This document shows, piece after piece, positions 46,671 through 57,158 of a stretch of 64,000 nucleotides of DNA. The stretch is from Ilyonectria destructans. Taxonomy: Eukaryota > Ascomycota > Sordariomycetes > Hypocreales > Nectriaceae. Each line of letters starts with the position of its first letter. The stretch's first letter is position 1. Position numbers and translations under genes: made by a program. Location: positions 434,001 through 498,000 of the forward strand of contig JAHEWK010000021.1 of the NCBI GenBank assembly GCA_020740775.1. The letters are read 5' to 3'. Below the pieces are notes generated by a model. It saw only the letters and a list, made by a program, of their open reading frames with translations, had not been told where the DNA came from and made no database searches.

Positions 46671-46681
46671 TATTGTTTACC
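46671..46681 (+). promoter_or_regulatory. Probable self-priming primer-binding site
   Basis: ATTGTTTAC at 46672-46680 pairs perfectly over nine bases with GTAAACAAT inside the LTR, as in Tf1-type elements that prime reverse transcription with the 5' end of their own RNA. The same arrangement is in copy 2. Confidence 0.6.
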
Positions 46682-46819
46682 AGTACCACGATACGGCATA
46701 TCACTGTCCTCGACGTGAATATCGCCAGTTCCCCTCCAAACGTCACCACTGAACCAAAACCTCACCCCAACACCCCTGCAAGCAAAGTTTTCACCTCTCT
46801 CCCTCCGCCAGACCGACGA

Positions 46820-47052
46820 AACCAAATCAACAAAATCAAGCCAACCAAACCAAACCAACCAAACCAAACCAACCAAACCAAACCAACGAAGCCAAACCAA
46901 CCAAGCAAACCAACCAACCAACCAAACCAACCAACCAACCAACCAACCAACCAACCAACCAACCAACCAACCAACCAACCAACCAACCAACCAACCAACC
47001 AACCAACCAACCAACCAACCAACCAAACAAACCAAACCAAACCAAAAACCTA
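46820..47052 (+). repeat. CCAA tetranucleotide microsatellite in the gag leader
   Basis: Long runs of ACCAACCAACC units between the LTR and gag. Copy 2 has a much shorter, irregular version (about 62400-62520), which explains most of the 141-bp length difference between the copies. It creates spurious Asn/Gln/Pro/Thr ORFs. Confidence 0.93.
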
Positions 47053-47107
47053 ACGAAATTGTCAACTCCACCTACACCATAGCCGCCACCGTCAAGTCAA
47101 TAACGCC

Positions 47108-48262
47108 ATGGTTAGCGCTGCCCCCACTCCCATCGATCGAGTGCCTCCCTGCCCCCTCCTCAGCGCCAGCAACACCGAGGAAACGTTCCGCAATGCCTTC
47201 GCAGCCAACCCAACCGATCTCATGAAAGAAGTCTTCCTCGTATGCAACGCCGCCTACAGTATGCAAGGGATAATCGATTCTCTACGTACCTCGGCGGCGA
47301 CGACAAGCACAGAAGTGGAGGACCTCCAAACTCGCCTAAGCAACTCCCTCATAGAATCGAACGACAAGGACGATACAATCTCCCACATGGCAGGACAGAT
47401 AGAGGCATACAAGGCAATAGCTGCCACAGGAGGAAGCCATCGCCAACGCTCCGCCGAACACCCCAAACCAGATCCATTCAATGGAGACAACCCGAAGGAT
47501 TTGCCAGAATTCTTACAGAAACTCGAGCTCAAATTACACATGAACAGAGACTGGTGGACAGACGAAACAGAACGAATGGGGTTCGTCATTTCATGCCTTA
47601 GTGGAGACGCCCACGCCCAAGTCAGCTACAACGTATCACACGGAATAGCCAAGTTTGCGAACGTCGAAGCTATTATCACAACCTTGAAGACAGTTTACGG
47701 TGATATTGACTCAGCCGCCACTGCGCAAAAGGAGATATTCGACATGAAACAAGGCCATAAGCCACTCGCAAGCTTCCTGCCTAACTGGATTGCCGTCGCC
47801 AAGCTCACCGAATTCGAAGACAAATCCTTGATCTCTCACTTGAAGCGTGCTCTCCACCCCGATATCATATGGAGACTTGTGGTCCTTAAAGCTACGCCTA
47901 CCACTTTGACGGAATTCATCGAATTCGTCAGGCAATGCGACAGCGAATGTCGCCAGCTCAATGGCGACTATTATAAGAAGAAGCCCAGCAACAACAACAA
48001 TACCTCTACTGGCACGGTCTCCGCCGCATCTGGATCCCAAACCCTGACAACTGCGAACGGAGGAGACGCCATGGATTTGAGCGCCGTCTCCTGGGGGGCC
48101 AAAGACGTGGCTTCCGGACGTAAACCCCAAACCCTTGAAGAAAAGGAAGCACGTAGGGCCTATTGCACCACCCATGGACTCTGCAACTGGTGCAATTCTC
48201 CGGACCATAAACCCCACGTTTGTCCCACGGCCCCCTGGAACAACAAGGAGAAAAAAGCATAG
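47108..48262 (+). CDS. gag: Gag, chromovirus copy 1
   Basis: 384 residues from [12 protein letters not shown]. It forms the virus-like particle. Capsid-like region includes [20 protein letters not shown] and [20 protein letters not shown] zinc-knuckle-like group at the end reads [14 protein letters not shown] (C-x2-C-x4-H-x4-C). The ORF ends a few bases after GAGAAAAAAGC, overlapping the pol frame. Confidence 0.92.
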   Translation: MVSAAPTPIDRVPPCPLLSASNTEETFRNAFAANPTDLMKEVFLVCNAAYSMQGIIDSLRTSAATTSTEVEDLQTRLSNSLIESNDKDDTISHMAGQIEAYKAIAATGGSHRQRSAEHPKPDPFNGDNPKDLPEFLQKLELKLHMNRDWWTDETERMGFVISCLSGDAHAQVSYNVSHGIAKFANVEAIITTLKTVYGDIDSAATAQKEIFDMKQGHKPLASFLPNWIAVAKLTEFEDKSLISHLKRALHPDIIWRLVVLKATPTTLTEFIEFVRQCDSECRQLNGDYYKKKPSNNNNTSTGTVSAASGSQTLTTANGGDAMDLSAVSWGAKDVASGRKPQTLEEKEARRAYCTTHGLCNWCNSPDHKPHVCPTAPWNNKEKKA

Positions 48263-51200
48263 TCTCCGACGGAAGTCGCCACAGGAGACGCAAGAAAAAG
48301 GCCGACTTACAACTCTCTTCTCTGGACACCAACCAAGCCCACTTGCTATTACCATGTACTCTAACTGAAGACAATAATGCAAGCTCAATCAAAACCAACT
48401 CCATGCTTGATTCTGGTGCTACCGGAAAAGGATTTATAGACGAGTCTTTTGCGCACACAAACAAATTCACACTATACAAACTCAGAACTCGTCGCCGGCT
48501 GAATGTAGTCGATGGAAGACCTTCCTCGGCTGGCGATATCACTCACGTGGCGAAACTTGACATGGAGATCAAAGGTCACAAGGAGAAGATGCTCTTTTAC
48601 GTGACGAAGCTCGGGAAGTACGACATCATCCTCGGAAAACCCTGGTTGACTGATCACAACCCTTACGTCAATTGGAGCGAGAACATCGTAACTTTCAAGT
48701 CTGATCACTGCCGAACGTACTGTTTGACAAAAGGATGTCTCCAATTGCCAGTTCCCGGAGCCCGCCCCTTGTCGATTTCGGCTACTACGTCAACACTTCC
48801 ACGCCCATCACTTCCCCGGAGAATTAGCGCAGCCGCGTTTCATTTCTTGGCTGAGAAGCGCGATGTGGATATATTCTCACTGTCACTTTACGATATAGAC
48901 AGAAGACTGGCGGAACTTGGGGTAATCACCGAAGTGTCCACATTCGCAGAGGCCAGAACACCCCGATTCGATTCCGCACTCACCAACACGCAAAAGATGG
49001 AGCGAGAGCTCCGATTTCAAGATAACTACTCTCCCCCTCAACGCCAGAACCGACACACCCAAGACCTCCGAACCCGAGAAATGGCTGCCGACATGTACCT
49101 CTCAGGGGCATCACTCGAAGATATACGCAAAGCTCTCGAACCTAAAACCTTGATCGATCCAGCAACAAAAGTCCCCCGTCACTACCACGAATTCCTCAAA
49201 GCCTTTGACCAGTCCGAGGCAGATAAGCTTCCCCCCCACCGAGACTGCGACCACGAAATTGAACTTCAACCTGGCACAACCCCACCCCATGGACCTCTGT
49301 ACGGGATGTCCGAAGACGAACTTCTCGTCCTCCGGAAATTCCTTCAGGAGAATCTTGACAAGGGTTTCATACGCGCTAGCACCTCACCAGCAGCCTCGCC
49401 GGTGTTATTCGCGAAGAAACCAGGAGGGGGCCTTCGCTTTTGCGTGGACTACCGAGCGCTTAACGCCATAACCATCAAGAACCGATACCCACTGCCATTG
49501 ATCCAGGAAACCCTCTCCCAGCTAAGCCAAGCCAAATACTTCACCAAACTTGATGTCGTCGCAGCGTTTAATCGAATACGTATCAAGGAGGGTCAGGAGT
49601 GGATGACGGCATTCAACACAAGATATGGCCTCTTCGAGAGCATGGTGATGCCGTTCGGACTATCAAACGCCCCAGCTACTTTCCAAGCTCGAATCAACGA
49701 AGTCTTACGCCCGTTCCTTGACAGATATTGCACCGCCTACATCGACGACATTCTCATCTATTCGAATGACCTCGCCTCCCACAGACTCCACGTCAAATCA
49801 GTACTTCAAGCACTCGAAGCTGCAGGCCTACAACTTGACGTCAAGAAATGCGAATTCGAGACCACCGAAGTGAAATACCTGGGCATGATTATCTCAACCA
49901 CTGGAGTGCAAATGGACCCAGAAAAAGTCGACTGTCTCGTTAACTGGGAAGCCCCTGTCAACGTAAAAGATGTCCAAGCATTCTTAGGTTTCTCGAATTT
50001 TTACAGACGATTCATCAAAGGATTTTCACGCATCGTACGACCACTTGTTGCCTTGACGCGGAAGCTCGCCAAGTGGAACTGGACTCGGTCTTGCCAGGAG
50101 GCATTCGATATGCTCAAAAACAGTTTCACTTCAGCCCCAATCCTCAGACACTTTGACCCTGCAAGAGAAGTATTTGTAGAATGCGACGCCTCCGATTTCG
50201 TGTCCTCAGGTATCCTCTCCCAAAAAGACGACCAGGGAGTACTACACCCAGTGGCTTTCATGTCCAAAAAGTACGACCCCGCCGAGTGCAACTATGAGAT
50301 CTACGATAAAGAACTTTTAGCTATTGTACGCTGCTTTGAATGCTGGAGACCCGAACTTCAAGGCACACACCACCCGATTACAGTTATTACCGACCATGCC
50401 AACCTTCGATATTTCATGACGACCAAGCAACTTTCAAGACGTCAAGTCAGGTGGAGCGAATTCCTGTCGCAATTCCAATTCGCTATCAAGTCGATACCAG
50501 GGAAAGAGAACGGAAAACCTGACTCACTTACACGGAGATCGCAAGACTTACCAAAAGACGAAAACGACGACCGCATCCAATACCAACAACAATCCCTGCT
50601 CAAACCTCACAACATTGACCGTTCCGTACAAGAACAGATGAAGCTCGACCCCGAGCTCTCAGAGCTCTTTGCAAATCTCTGCTGGGAACAAGATATTGCG
50701 CTCTGCCCCGCTATTCTCGACGAAATTCAACCAGAACCACTCGACCACAAGATCACGAGACTCCTTGACAAGGGTTATGAAGATGACGAATGGTGGATGA
50801 AAATCAGGGACGAGATGCTCAAACCCCACGGCATCCCTCACTCAAAGGAAGTTTCCCTATCGGAATGCACGATACATGAAGGCCGATTATACTTCCGAGA
50901 GAGACTCTACGTACCCGAAGGCGAATTGCGGACTCTCCTCACCCAACTCGCTCACGACAGCGTCGAATCAGGCCACCCCGGAAAAAACAAGCTATACGAA
51001 CTCATCTCACGCTCCTATTGGTGGCCAAGGCTTAGCGCCGATACGAAACAATTCACACGCAATTGCCACGGATGTCTGAGAAACAAGACCTCCCGGTTGC
51101 GGTATCAGGGGACGCTGAAACCTCTCCCAATTCCCCTGCAGAGATGGAGAGACCTATCTGTTGACTTCATTGGCCCAATTCAACCTACAGCCCGTGGGTT

Positions 51201-52323
51201 CAACGCAATTATGGTCGTAGTTGATAGGCTGTCAAAGGACAGGCATTTCACGCCTTGCAGGACCGACATGAAAGCACATGACTTGGCAATGCTCTTCGTA
51301 CGAGATATATGGAAACTCCACGGACTACCTGACTCAATTGTCTCCGATAGAGGACCACTCTTCGTCTCGGAATTCTGGAAAGCAGTGTGCCACCGTTTAC
51401 AGACCAACATTAGCCTTTCTACAGCCTATCACCCGGAAACTGACGGCCAGACGGAAAATACCAACTCATTCCTTGAACAATACCTTCGCCAGTACGTCAG
51501 CTTCGCTCAGGACGACTGGGACGAGTGGCTCCCATTGGCAGAATTCGCAGCCCGTAACGTTGTCAACGACTCAACGGGAATGTCCCCATTTTTTGCGAAC
51601 ACGGGCTACCACCCTCGAATGAGCTTTGGTCCCCCTCGAGCAATACCACGCGCAGCACCCAAAGAACTGGCAGAACGCTGCAACGAGGGCAACAACTTCG
51701 CCGCCAAGATGCAAGAGATCACTGATCTACTTCGGACAAACCTACTTTCAGCTCAAGCCTCACAAGAGCAATTCGCCAACGCAAATAGATCGCCAGCGCC
51801 AGCGTATCGAGTCGGAGACATGGTGCTACTTAGCACACGCAACATCAATTCAGCCAGACCCATCCCAAAACTAGATCACAAGTTCATTGGCCCTTTTCGA
51901 ATCGAGCGCGTGCTCAACGCTCACTCCTACCAGCTAAAATTGCCCCACGAATTAGAGTCAATTCACAATTCATTCCATACCAACCTCCTACGACCATCAC
52001 CAAACGACCCGCTCGCCGGCCAACACAACCTACCGCCCCCACCAATAACGCTAGATGCAAAGGGGGAGAAACTCTGGGCGATTGAAGCAATACTGGACTC
52101 GAAACGCACAAAACGGAAGGGCTTCCAGTACCATATACTATGGAGAGGCTTTGACCTTGAAGAAGCAACATGGGAACCATTGCATAACGTCGTCAACGCT
52201 CACATAGCCATCAAAGAGTTCCAGAAGCGCTACAAGAACAAACCTAGACCCACGAAACAAGAAATGCAAAGTGCTCGCCTCCGGGCTAAGCAAGACGTGG
52301 AAGAATCAGAAGAGATGGAGTAA
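48220..52323 (+). CDS. pol: Pol polyprotein with chromodomain, chromovirus copy 1
   Basis: Open for 1367 codons, in the -1 frame relative to gag and overlapping its last 43 bases. Domains in order: protease (MLDSGATGKGF, about residue 65), reverse transcriptase (VDYRALNAITIKNRYPLPL; YIDDILIYS, about 505), RNase H (VECDASDFVSSGIL), integrase zinc region (GHPGKNKLYELI, then C-x2-C) and catalytic core (VDFIGPI; IVSDRGPLF; FLEQYLRQYV), then a C-terminal chromodomain (LDSKRTKRKGFQYHILWRGF, EEATWEP). No stop or frameshift seen. Confidence 0.96.
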   Translation: MSHGPLEQQGEKSIVSDGSRHRRRKKKADLQLSSLDTNQAHLLLPCTLTEDNNASSIKTNSMLDSGATGKGFIDESFAHTNKFTLYKLRTRRRLNVVDGRPSSAGDITHVAKLDMEIKGHKEKMLFYVTKLGKYDIILGKPWLTDHNPYVNWSENIVTFKSDHCRTYCLTKGCLQLPVPGARPLSISATTSTLPRPSLPRRISAAAFHFLAEKRDVDIFSLSLYDIDRRLAELGVITEVSTFAEARTPRFDSALTNTQKMERELRFQDNYSPPQRQNRHTQDLRTREMAADMYLSGASLEDIRKALEPKTLIDPATKVPRHYHEFLKAFDQSEADKLPPHRDCDHEIELQPGTTPPHGPLYGMSEDELLVLRKFLQENLDKGFIRASTSPAASPVLFAKKPGGGLRFCVDYRALNAITIKNRYPLPLIQETLSQLSQAKYFTKLDVVAAFNRIRIKEGQEWMTAFNTRYGLFESMVMPFGLSNAPATFQARINEVLRPFLDRYCTAYIDDILIYSNDLASHRLHVKSVLQALEAAGLQLDVKKCEFETTEVKYLGMIISTTGVQMDPEKVDCLVNWEAPVNVKDVQAFLGFSNFYRRFIKGFSRIVRPLVALTRKLAKWNWTRSCQEAFDMLKNSFTSAPILRHFDPAREVFVECDASDFVSSGILSQKDDQGVLHPVAFMSKKYDPAECNYEIYDKELLAIVRCFECWRPELQGTHHPITVITDHANLRYFMTTKQLSRRQVRWSEFLSQFQFAIKSIPGKENGKPDSLTRRSQDLPKDENDDRIQYQQQSLLKPHNIDRSVQEQMKLDPELSELFANLCWEQDIALCPAILDEIQPEPLDHKITRLLDKGYEDDEWWMKIRDEMLKPHGIPHSKEVSLSECTIHEGRLYFRERLYVPEGELRTLLTQLAHDSVESGHPGKNKLYELISRSYWWPRLSADTKQFTRNCHGCLRNKTSRLRYQGTLKPLPIPLQRWRDLSVDFIGPIQPTARGFNAIMVVVDRLSKDRHFTPCRTDMKAHDLAMLFVRDIWKLHGLPDSIVSDRGPLFVSEFWKAVCHRLQTNISLSTAYHPETDGQTENTNSFLEQYLRQYVSFAQDDWDEWLPLAEFAARNVVNDSTGMSPFFANTGYHPRMSFGPPRAIPRAAPKELAERCNEGNNFAAKMQEITDLLRTNLLSAQASQEQFANANRSPAPAYRVGDMVLLSTRNINSARPIPKLDHKFIGPFRIERVLNAHSYQLKLPHELESIHNSFHTNLLRPSPNDPLAGQHNLPPPPITLDAKGEKLWAIEAILDSKRTKRKGFQYHILWRGFDLEEATWEPLHNVVNAHIAIKEFQKRYKNKPRPTKQEMQSARLRAKQDVEESEEME
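48248..48258 (+). promoter_or_regulatory. Probable gag-pol -1 frameshift site
   Basis: A six-A tract (GAGAAAAAAGC) lies inside the overlap, four codons before the gag stop. Sliding back one base there joins gag to pol. The same tract is conserved in copy 2. Confidence 0.55.
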
Positions 52324-52927
52324 GGGGAGACCATATGTGAGGGAACGATCATGTGACTTTCATACTTTATGAATAGTTTCACTTTATGAATATTGTGTAA
52401 ACAGCTTAAGTCAGAGCTTTCCTTAGGAATCTCTTTCTCTCCTTGTAAACAATCATTTTGCCCAAGTCGCACTCGACCTCGTTCGTGCTCTTGTCCCGTC
52501 ACAGGCTCAGCGCGTTGAAAAGCATGCCCAGCCACCACGCCTTAACTGTGGTTCAGCAATATGATCCAGCCCGAAGCGCGTGCTTGATGAGACTTACAAA
52601 ATGTAGAGCATCAAAGTCCGACAGCTTAACCCTATCCATATGCAAGCCAAGCCCCTTGGTGACCTCTATGCTATGAATCAGCGATGTCTGTTGTTGTCTG
52701 AGACCTGGCTACTGACGGTAGATGATGATGACGGACGAGGCAGTAGAGCTCAGCATGGCCGCCACAAGAGCCCAGTCCTCGTAGCCGACGGAGCGGGTGA
52801 GTCGTGTCCGCGTGTACAGACGCAGGCATACAAAGATGAGGGCAAAGACCCACGTCAGCACAGCGCAAACGACGATGTTGGCCTGGCGGGTTCCGCCGAG
52901 GTCAGCGCCAAGGTCTGCGGCCGCCAT

Positions 52928-55080
52928 CCTTGTGTCAAACGTGAGTTTGAGCTGGGCGAGTGCGGGAGGTCACGGACCTGGCTCTGTGCAAGGCAAGGCC
53001 AGACGTGCACGAACTGGGGGAGTGGTGCCTCTTTTGGCACGCTTTGAAAGAAATCGGCGATGTTGGTGGGTGGATTGGAATCTTTTCCCAGTCCAGACGT
53101 TGAAGGTGATGGTCGAAAGAGTCTTCTTTCCGCTCCTCGACGCTTGCGAGACGTGGCCGGCAACCAGCCAGCTTTATCTTCAGGGACGACCACCCTTCTC
53201 CAAGGCGCCACCCCCGCAAAACGAAGACTCCACCGCGGGCCAGGCATTTGGAACGGGCATGAGGTGGAATCTGGGGAATGTTGCATCTGGGGTACGATGC
53301 TTGGCTTGGAGGGACTGATGTGGCAACACCACCAAGCCCCCAAGTGTCATTGCCCCGAACTGGAGATCTGTGACACGGCGTGACGACCATTTACTACCCT
53401 AGTGCTTATTCACGCATATCGTCAACCAGTGATGAATGGCATCGGTAGCCAGCCCCTGAGTGATAGCTCCGCCAAGAAGGTGAGGTGCTGCTTCTACCCT
53501 CCTGCAACACGTTCCAGGGACATGCGCTGACAGATTGACCTGCCGTGTAGCTCTTCACTCCTGCCGCCACCTGCTGGCTCTCCCTTGGTTCCGAGCGGCG
53601 GCACAGCAGTGAGAAGACGCTACTATTTCCTGGTGGGGCGGCAACTGTACAGATTTGGACGAAGGCGCATGCAGCCCAGACGCCACACGGGCGCGGGCTG
53701 CAACGCCTGCAAGGGACGAGATGCCCTTAGGGGAGTCTGGGCCCGATGGACTAATTCATCTCACGAATATCACCTCGTAGTTTGACCAGTCAATTGCCGA
53801 GGATGCGCTCCTCGTCAGCGCCGATATTGTATTACGTTGGGCAGCCACGTAGCCGGAGACTATCCCAATGTTGCTATCTCGCTTCTGAAGAGAAACATCC
53901 AAAGTGGCTGAACCTCTGTGCCTCACTCGGGGTTCTGAAAGCGCCGGGCTTCTGGTCACCCTTGTAATGGTGCCCGAATTCTGCCCAATATCACGACAGC
54001 TTCTGTGGTAACGAATCCTCAAAACTCGGCCTCATCAACACTGAATTAGGATAAGACATACTCGACAATGGGATATATTGTTTAGAACGCCAACTGCCAC
54101 AGCACCTTCCTTTCTTTGTAAAAATATGGCACCTCTAGGATAAAAAGAACTTTCATCATTCCAACATTCCGGCCCGGCGAAGAGAACATATCACATGTTT
54201 GATCATATTCAGAAGCCACAGCCCCGGTATTTGGAGACAGTTCTGTCCCTGGGGTTGAATACACGCTACCGGCCCAGAAATGCAGGGGGAGCCGGCACCC
54301 AAGCTCCGGAGGCCCCTCCCCGCAGCATCGACGTAAATTTGAGCCACCACTGGTGGCCCACCAGTGCGCGCAGATGCAGATTTCATGGTACAATCAACCG
54401 AGCTGTGCTAAACTAGGAATCATCGCCGCCTGCAGATACTGTCTCGCCACACATTTGCTTCCAAGTTTGAGGTCCAACGGCCGGCAAATTCAGCGCATAG
54501 CCCACGTGCATGCTGAACCCTTGACCTGTCAGATCATCGCCACCTCCAGGCTTGCGATGACTTCCGGGTGTAGACCAGGGAAAGGTTGTAACCCGCTGAG
54601 TTTCAAGCTGGGCGATGCTTTGATGATGAATACCAGCTTCCTCATTCGTAGGCTTTCTATTATAAACTTCTAAGGAGTCGAGGTGATTGCGTAACGTTGT
54701 ATTGGGCTGGTGCAGAAACTTTTCTCCCCCCTACTGTACAGTAGTTATTTTGGTCATTGCATTTACTTAGCGGCTCCGAGTCTGAATCCAACTTCAGTGC
54801 TCCTACCCTACACCGTGCTATCGCACTCTACACCCCCTTATACTACAACTCTCTCCTGTAAAAATCTTTTCTTGGCAGCCACCGTTATGTAACGATCTGC
54901 ACTTCGCTTTACACCTAGTAGCCCGTCTGGCCAAAAGGTAAGTCTATAATCACAATGCTTGCAATTACAGGTACAGATAACAGCTATTATAGGGCTCGGT
55001 CCGCTGTGACACTGCACGAGCCGTAACATGTTAGTGTGTTGCTAAGGTGTAAGGTTTGTATAGGCTACTTTTACTTATAA
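52928..55080. other. Intergenic, no recognised gene
   Basis: About 2.1 kb upstream of the rhodopsin-domain gene. ORFs up to 173 codons occur on both strands (for example 52797-53318 and 52855-53343 opposite each other), but none shows a family motif and they overlap antisense. I would not annotate any of them. Confidence 0.5.
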
Positions 55081-55084
55081 CAGC

Positions 55085-55860
55085 CTTTAGTGCCCATTGT
55101 GAACGGCCTCTAGTAACTGTATTCCAGCTATCTAGTCCAGGATGCTATTTACATCAAAGATGAAGAAGAAAGAAAGAAGTTCCCAAATGCCCCTGAGCTG
55201 TGGAACGATTATCTGTCGAATTGCTGGTATGACCAAATGATGACCTTGAACATGTGTGTGTATTGTATCTGTTCACTGTAGCCCCCCCCCTTTTTATCAG
55301 GGAGGTCTTGCTTTCCTTTTCTTCCTAATACGGGCCAGCCGGCCGAAGGCTCGGCGAGCCCCTTCCGAATCGCCTGACAATCTCCTGTTTCTCATGTGAC
55401 TCCCTGGAGCCCTGGTGTTCCAACATGCCACCAATTCAACATTATCATCCCAGGCGCGCACGTGCCTAGTACGTCTTGCGGCACAGCCGCAAGGATATGG
55501 GCCCTGGTGTTACGACGCACGTCGAATGATGGTACGATTGGTTGGATCGGCGTGGCAACGCGGAACGGAGTAACCTCGAGCCGAGGGCCAATAAGGATTG
55601 GAGCGCGCTTTTTCAGGATCGCCACGATCCATCAAGAAAGGAAACAAGTATATAGTTTCGCTCATTCGCACATCTCCTGTCTATCTAGTTCTTCAGCTTT
55701 CAATACAATTTGATTACTCAAGAATACTTCTTGACATCATCAGACGTGATTCGCCACTCCACGCTCAGTACGTTACGCCCCGTTTCAACTGCCAACATAA
55801 ACCAGTCAGGTTACGGTTTACTACGTTGGGAACCTTGACCGTCACACCTGGCCCGTGACA
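55085..55860 (-). repeat. Degraded LTR of element X with a nested solo LTR
   Basis: In reverse, the X LTR begins TGTCACGGGCCAGG at 55860, is interrupted by the solo LTR 55508-55846, resumes at 55502 (ATATCCTTGCGGC... to about 55460) and can be followed at 55110-55215, which matches 56840-56960 (the CATCCTGGACTAGATAGCTGG block). The middle, 55216-55455, has no counterpart in the 56.8 kb copy. Confidence 0.7.
55508..55846 (+). repeat. Solo LTR (339 bp), same family as 18631
   Basis: Starts TGTTACGACGC, ends TTGACCGTCACA, TSD CCTGG (55503-55507, 55847-55851). Its 3' two thirds (AATACAATTTGATTACTCAAG onward) closely match 18898-19040. Lacks the 60-bp tandem duplication. Confidence 0.93.
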
Positions 55861-56396
55861 CCCATCTGGACACTAATAGGTATAAAATCTGAGGAATTAA
55901 GAGAGTAGTCTCACCTTATGTTGCTCGTACCAGGCTCAAGACAGCTTTAGAATTAAGCTATTAATGGCATTAGGACTTATAAGATGTAATCTGATTAATA
56001 GCAGCCAGCTATAGCAGTTTTTCTCCTCTTGTGGGTTTTCCTGCTATTATAATCTATGTATATAACTTTTTGGTTACTTAGGGATTAAAAGGCTAGATAA
56101 TTAACCCTTCAGTAAATAAGAAGGTTCTTCTGAGTCTCTGGCTGGTATGCAGATACAGGAGAATTCCGGCTGGTTTTGTTCGAATTGCGATACTATTGTG
56201 GGCATATGGTATAGCTAGCGCAGAGAGATACTGCTGCCTCTAGCTCCTGCTGATGGGGGCTGGGCTCGAACTATTATATATCTTAAGCTGCTGAATTGCT
56301 AGATAGCTAAGGATGGTGGAAGCTATAGGTGGAAATTACATTAAGCTAGCCTAGTATGTTCTTTTACTCTATAAGGAGGTCTAGTGGGCTTATATA
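55861..56396. other. AT-rich, no gene seen
   Basis: Stop-rich sequence with RIP-like composition, probably old element interior. No motif could be read. Confidence 0.4.
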
Positions 56397-56593
56397 TGTA
56401 ACGGGCTGTGCCCGTAGGTGGCCTCGGGAACCCTCGGCCTTTCGTGGCCCACTTTTACCTTTAAGCCACCATGACGAGTATATTTATAGATGGACCTCCT
56501 CTACTCTCTTTCTCTTCTTCTTCTTTCCTTAAGTTTGGTATACTCTGTAGAGTGGCCTAGCTAGTTGCAATACACTACCTTGAGACCGTTACA
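56397..56593 (+). repeat. Solo LTR (197 bp), same family as 20428
   Basis: TGTAACGGGCTGTGCCCG to GAGACCGTTACA, closely matching 20428-20630 with a small deletion in the CTTCTT tract. Flanks ATATA and GTAAG do not match, so no TSD is preserved. Confidence 0.88.
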
Positions 56594-56761
56594 GTAAGAG
56601 CTATATTATATTAGATAATACCACTTATTACAGTAAATATATCAGATAAAAAAAGTCTTATAATAGTTCTTAGGTTATATTATTATATAGGTGATTTTTA
56701 TTAATTTAGTTTCTTTATTACTAATTTTATAACTAGTTATAGTACTTAAGCTTATAGATAT

Positions 56762-56978
56762 TGTCACGGGCCAGGGCCCATATCCTTGCGGCTGTGCCGC
56801 AAGACGTACTTGGCTCGTGCGTGCCAGGGATGAGAAATCGTTCCACAGCTCAGGGGCACTCAGGAACTTCTTTCTTTCTTCTTCATCTTTGATGTAAATA
56901 GCATCCTGGACTAGATAGCTGGAATCCAGCTACTAGAGGCCGTTCACAATAATAAATTAATTTACAAAGAGAGTTTAA
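56762..56978 (+). repeat. LTR fragment of element X
   Basis: Begins TGTCACGGGCCAGGGCCCAT and is interrupted at TTTAA by chromovirus copy 2; flank continues at 62839. It is the least eroded example of the X LTR start in the window. Confidence 0.75.
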
Positions 56979-57158
56979 TGTGACGGGACAAGAGCACGAA
57001 CGAGGTCGAGTGCGACTTGGGCAAAATGATTGTTTACAAGGAGAGAAAGAGATTCCTAAGGAAAGCTCTGACTTAAGCTGTTTACACAATATTCATAAAG
57101 TGAAACTATTCATAAAGTATGAAAGTCACATGATCGTTCCCTCACATATGGTCTCCCC

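Larger units (their letters stand above)
46503..52503 (+). mobile_element. Full-length Ty3 chromovirus, copy 1
   Basis: 6001 bp with 168-bp LTRs (46503-46670, 52336-52503) that I read as identical, TSD GGCTC (46498-46502, 52504-52508), a primer-binding region right after the 5' LTR, gag, pol, and a polypurine tract AAGGGGAGACC at 52323-52333. LTR ends TGTGAGGG...GTCACA. Inserted in an exon of the rhodopsin-domain gene, in the opposite orientation. Both ORFs open, so potentially autonomous. Confidence 0.97.
45700..52927 (-). pseudogene. Rhodopsin-domain (SAT4/PTH11-like) membrane protein gene, split by a retrotransposon
   Basis: Start MAAADLGADLGGTRQANIVV at 52927. First helices with VLTWVFALIFVCLRLYTRTR and GYEDWALVAAML; an intron with CATAGCATAG acceptor; QVTKGLGLHMDRVKLSDFDA; another intron; then KAWWLGMLFNALS up to 52504. 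The frame resumes left of the insertion as LYLTKFSILLLYVRIF (46500) with further helices (FAIYVVGVIVGVAFVYC, TCLSNRYWIASTSLHLGTDL). After an intron at about 46140 it reads SPSVTITSFLRLYY, AIFCACLMTLRPLL and a polar C-terminal tail to 45700. Apart from the 6-kb insertion with TSD GGCTC, I found no other lesion. Family members are multi-helix plasma-membrane proteins, some of which are fungal surface receptors. Confidence 0.85.

Noticed and set aside
46625..47053. Plus-strand ORF rich in Pro-Asn-Gln-Thr and minus ORFs rich in Trp-Leu-Val-Gly
   Set aside because: Translation of the CCAA microsatellite in the chromovirus leader; no family features and not conserved in copy 2.
46163..47071. A 302-codon minus ORF running from the repeat through the LTR into membrane helices
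   Set aside because: A fusion by chance of antisense retroelement leader and LTR with the 3' half of the rhodopsin-domain gene; the true gene continues at 52504.
52797..53390. Overlapping 173- and 162-codon ORFs on opposite strands
   Set aside because: Mutually antisense, no recognisable domain, low-complexity arginine-rich composition; no evidence that either is real.
54353..54673. ORF containing AACCCGCTGAGTTTCAAGC, resembling the start of large-subunit rRNA
   Set aside because: Similarity is limited to a dozen bases and flanks do not match rRNA.
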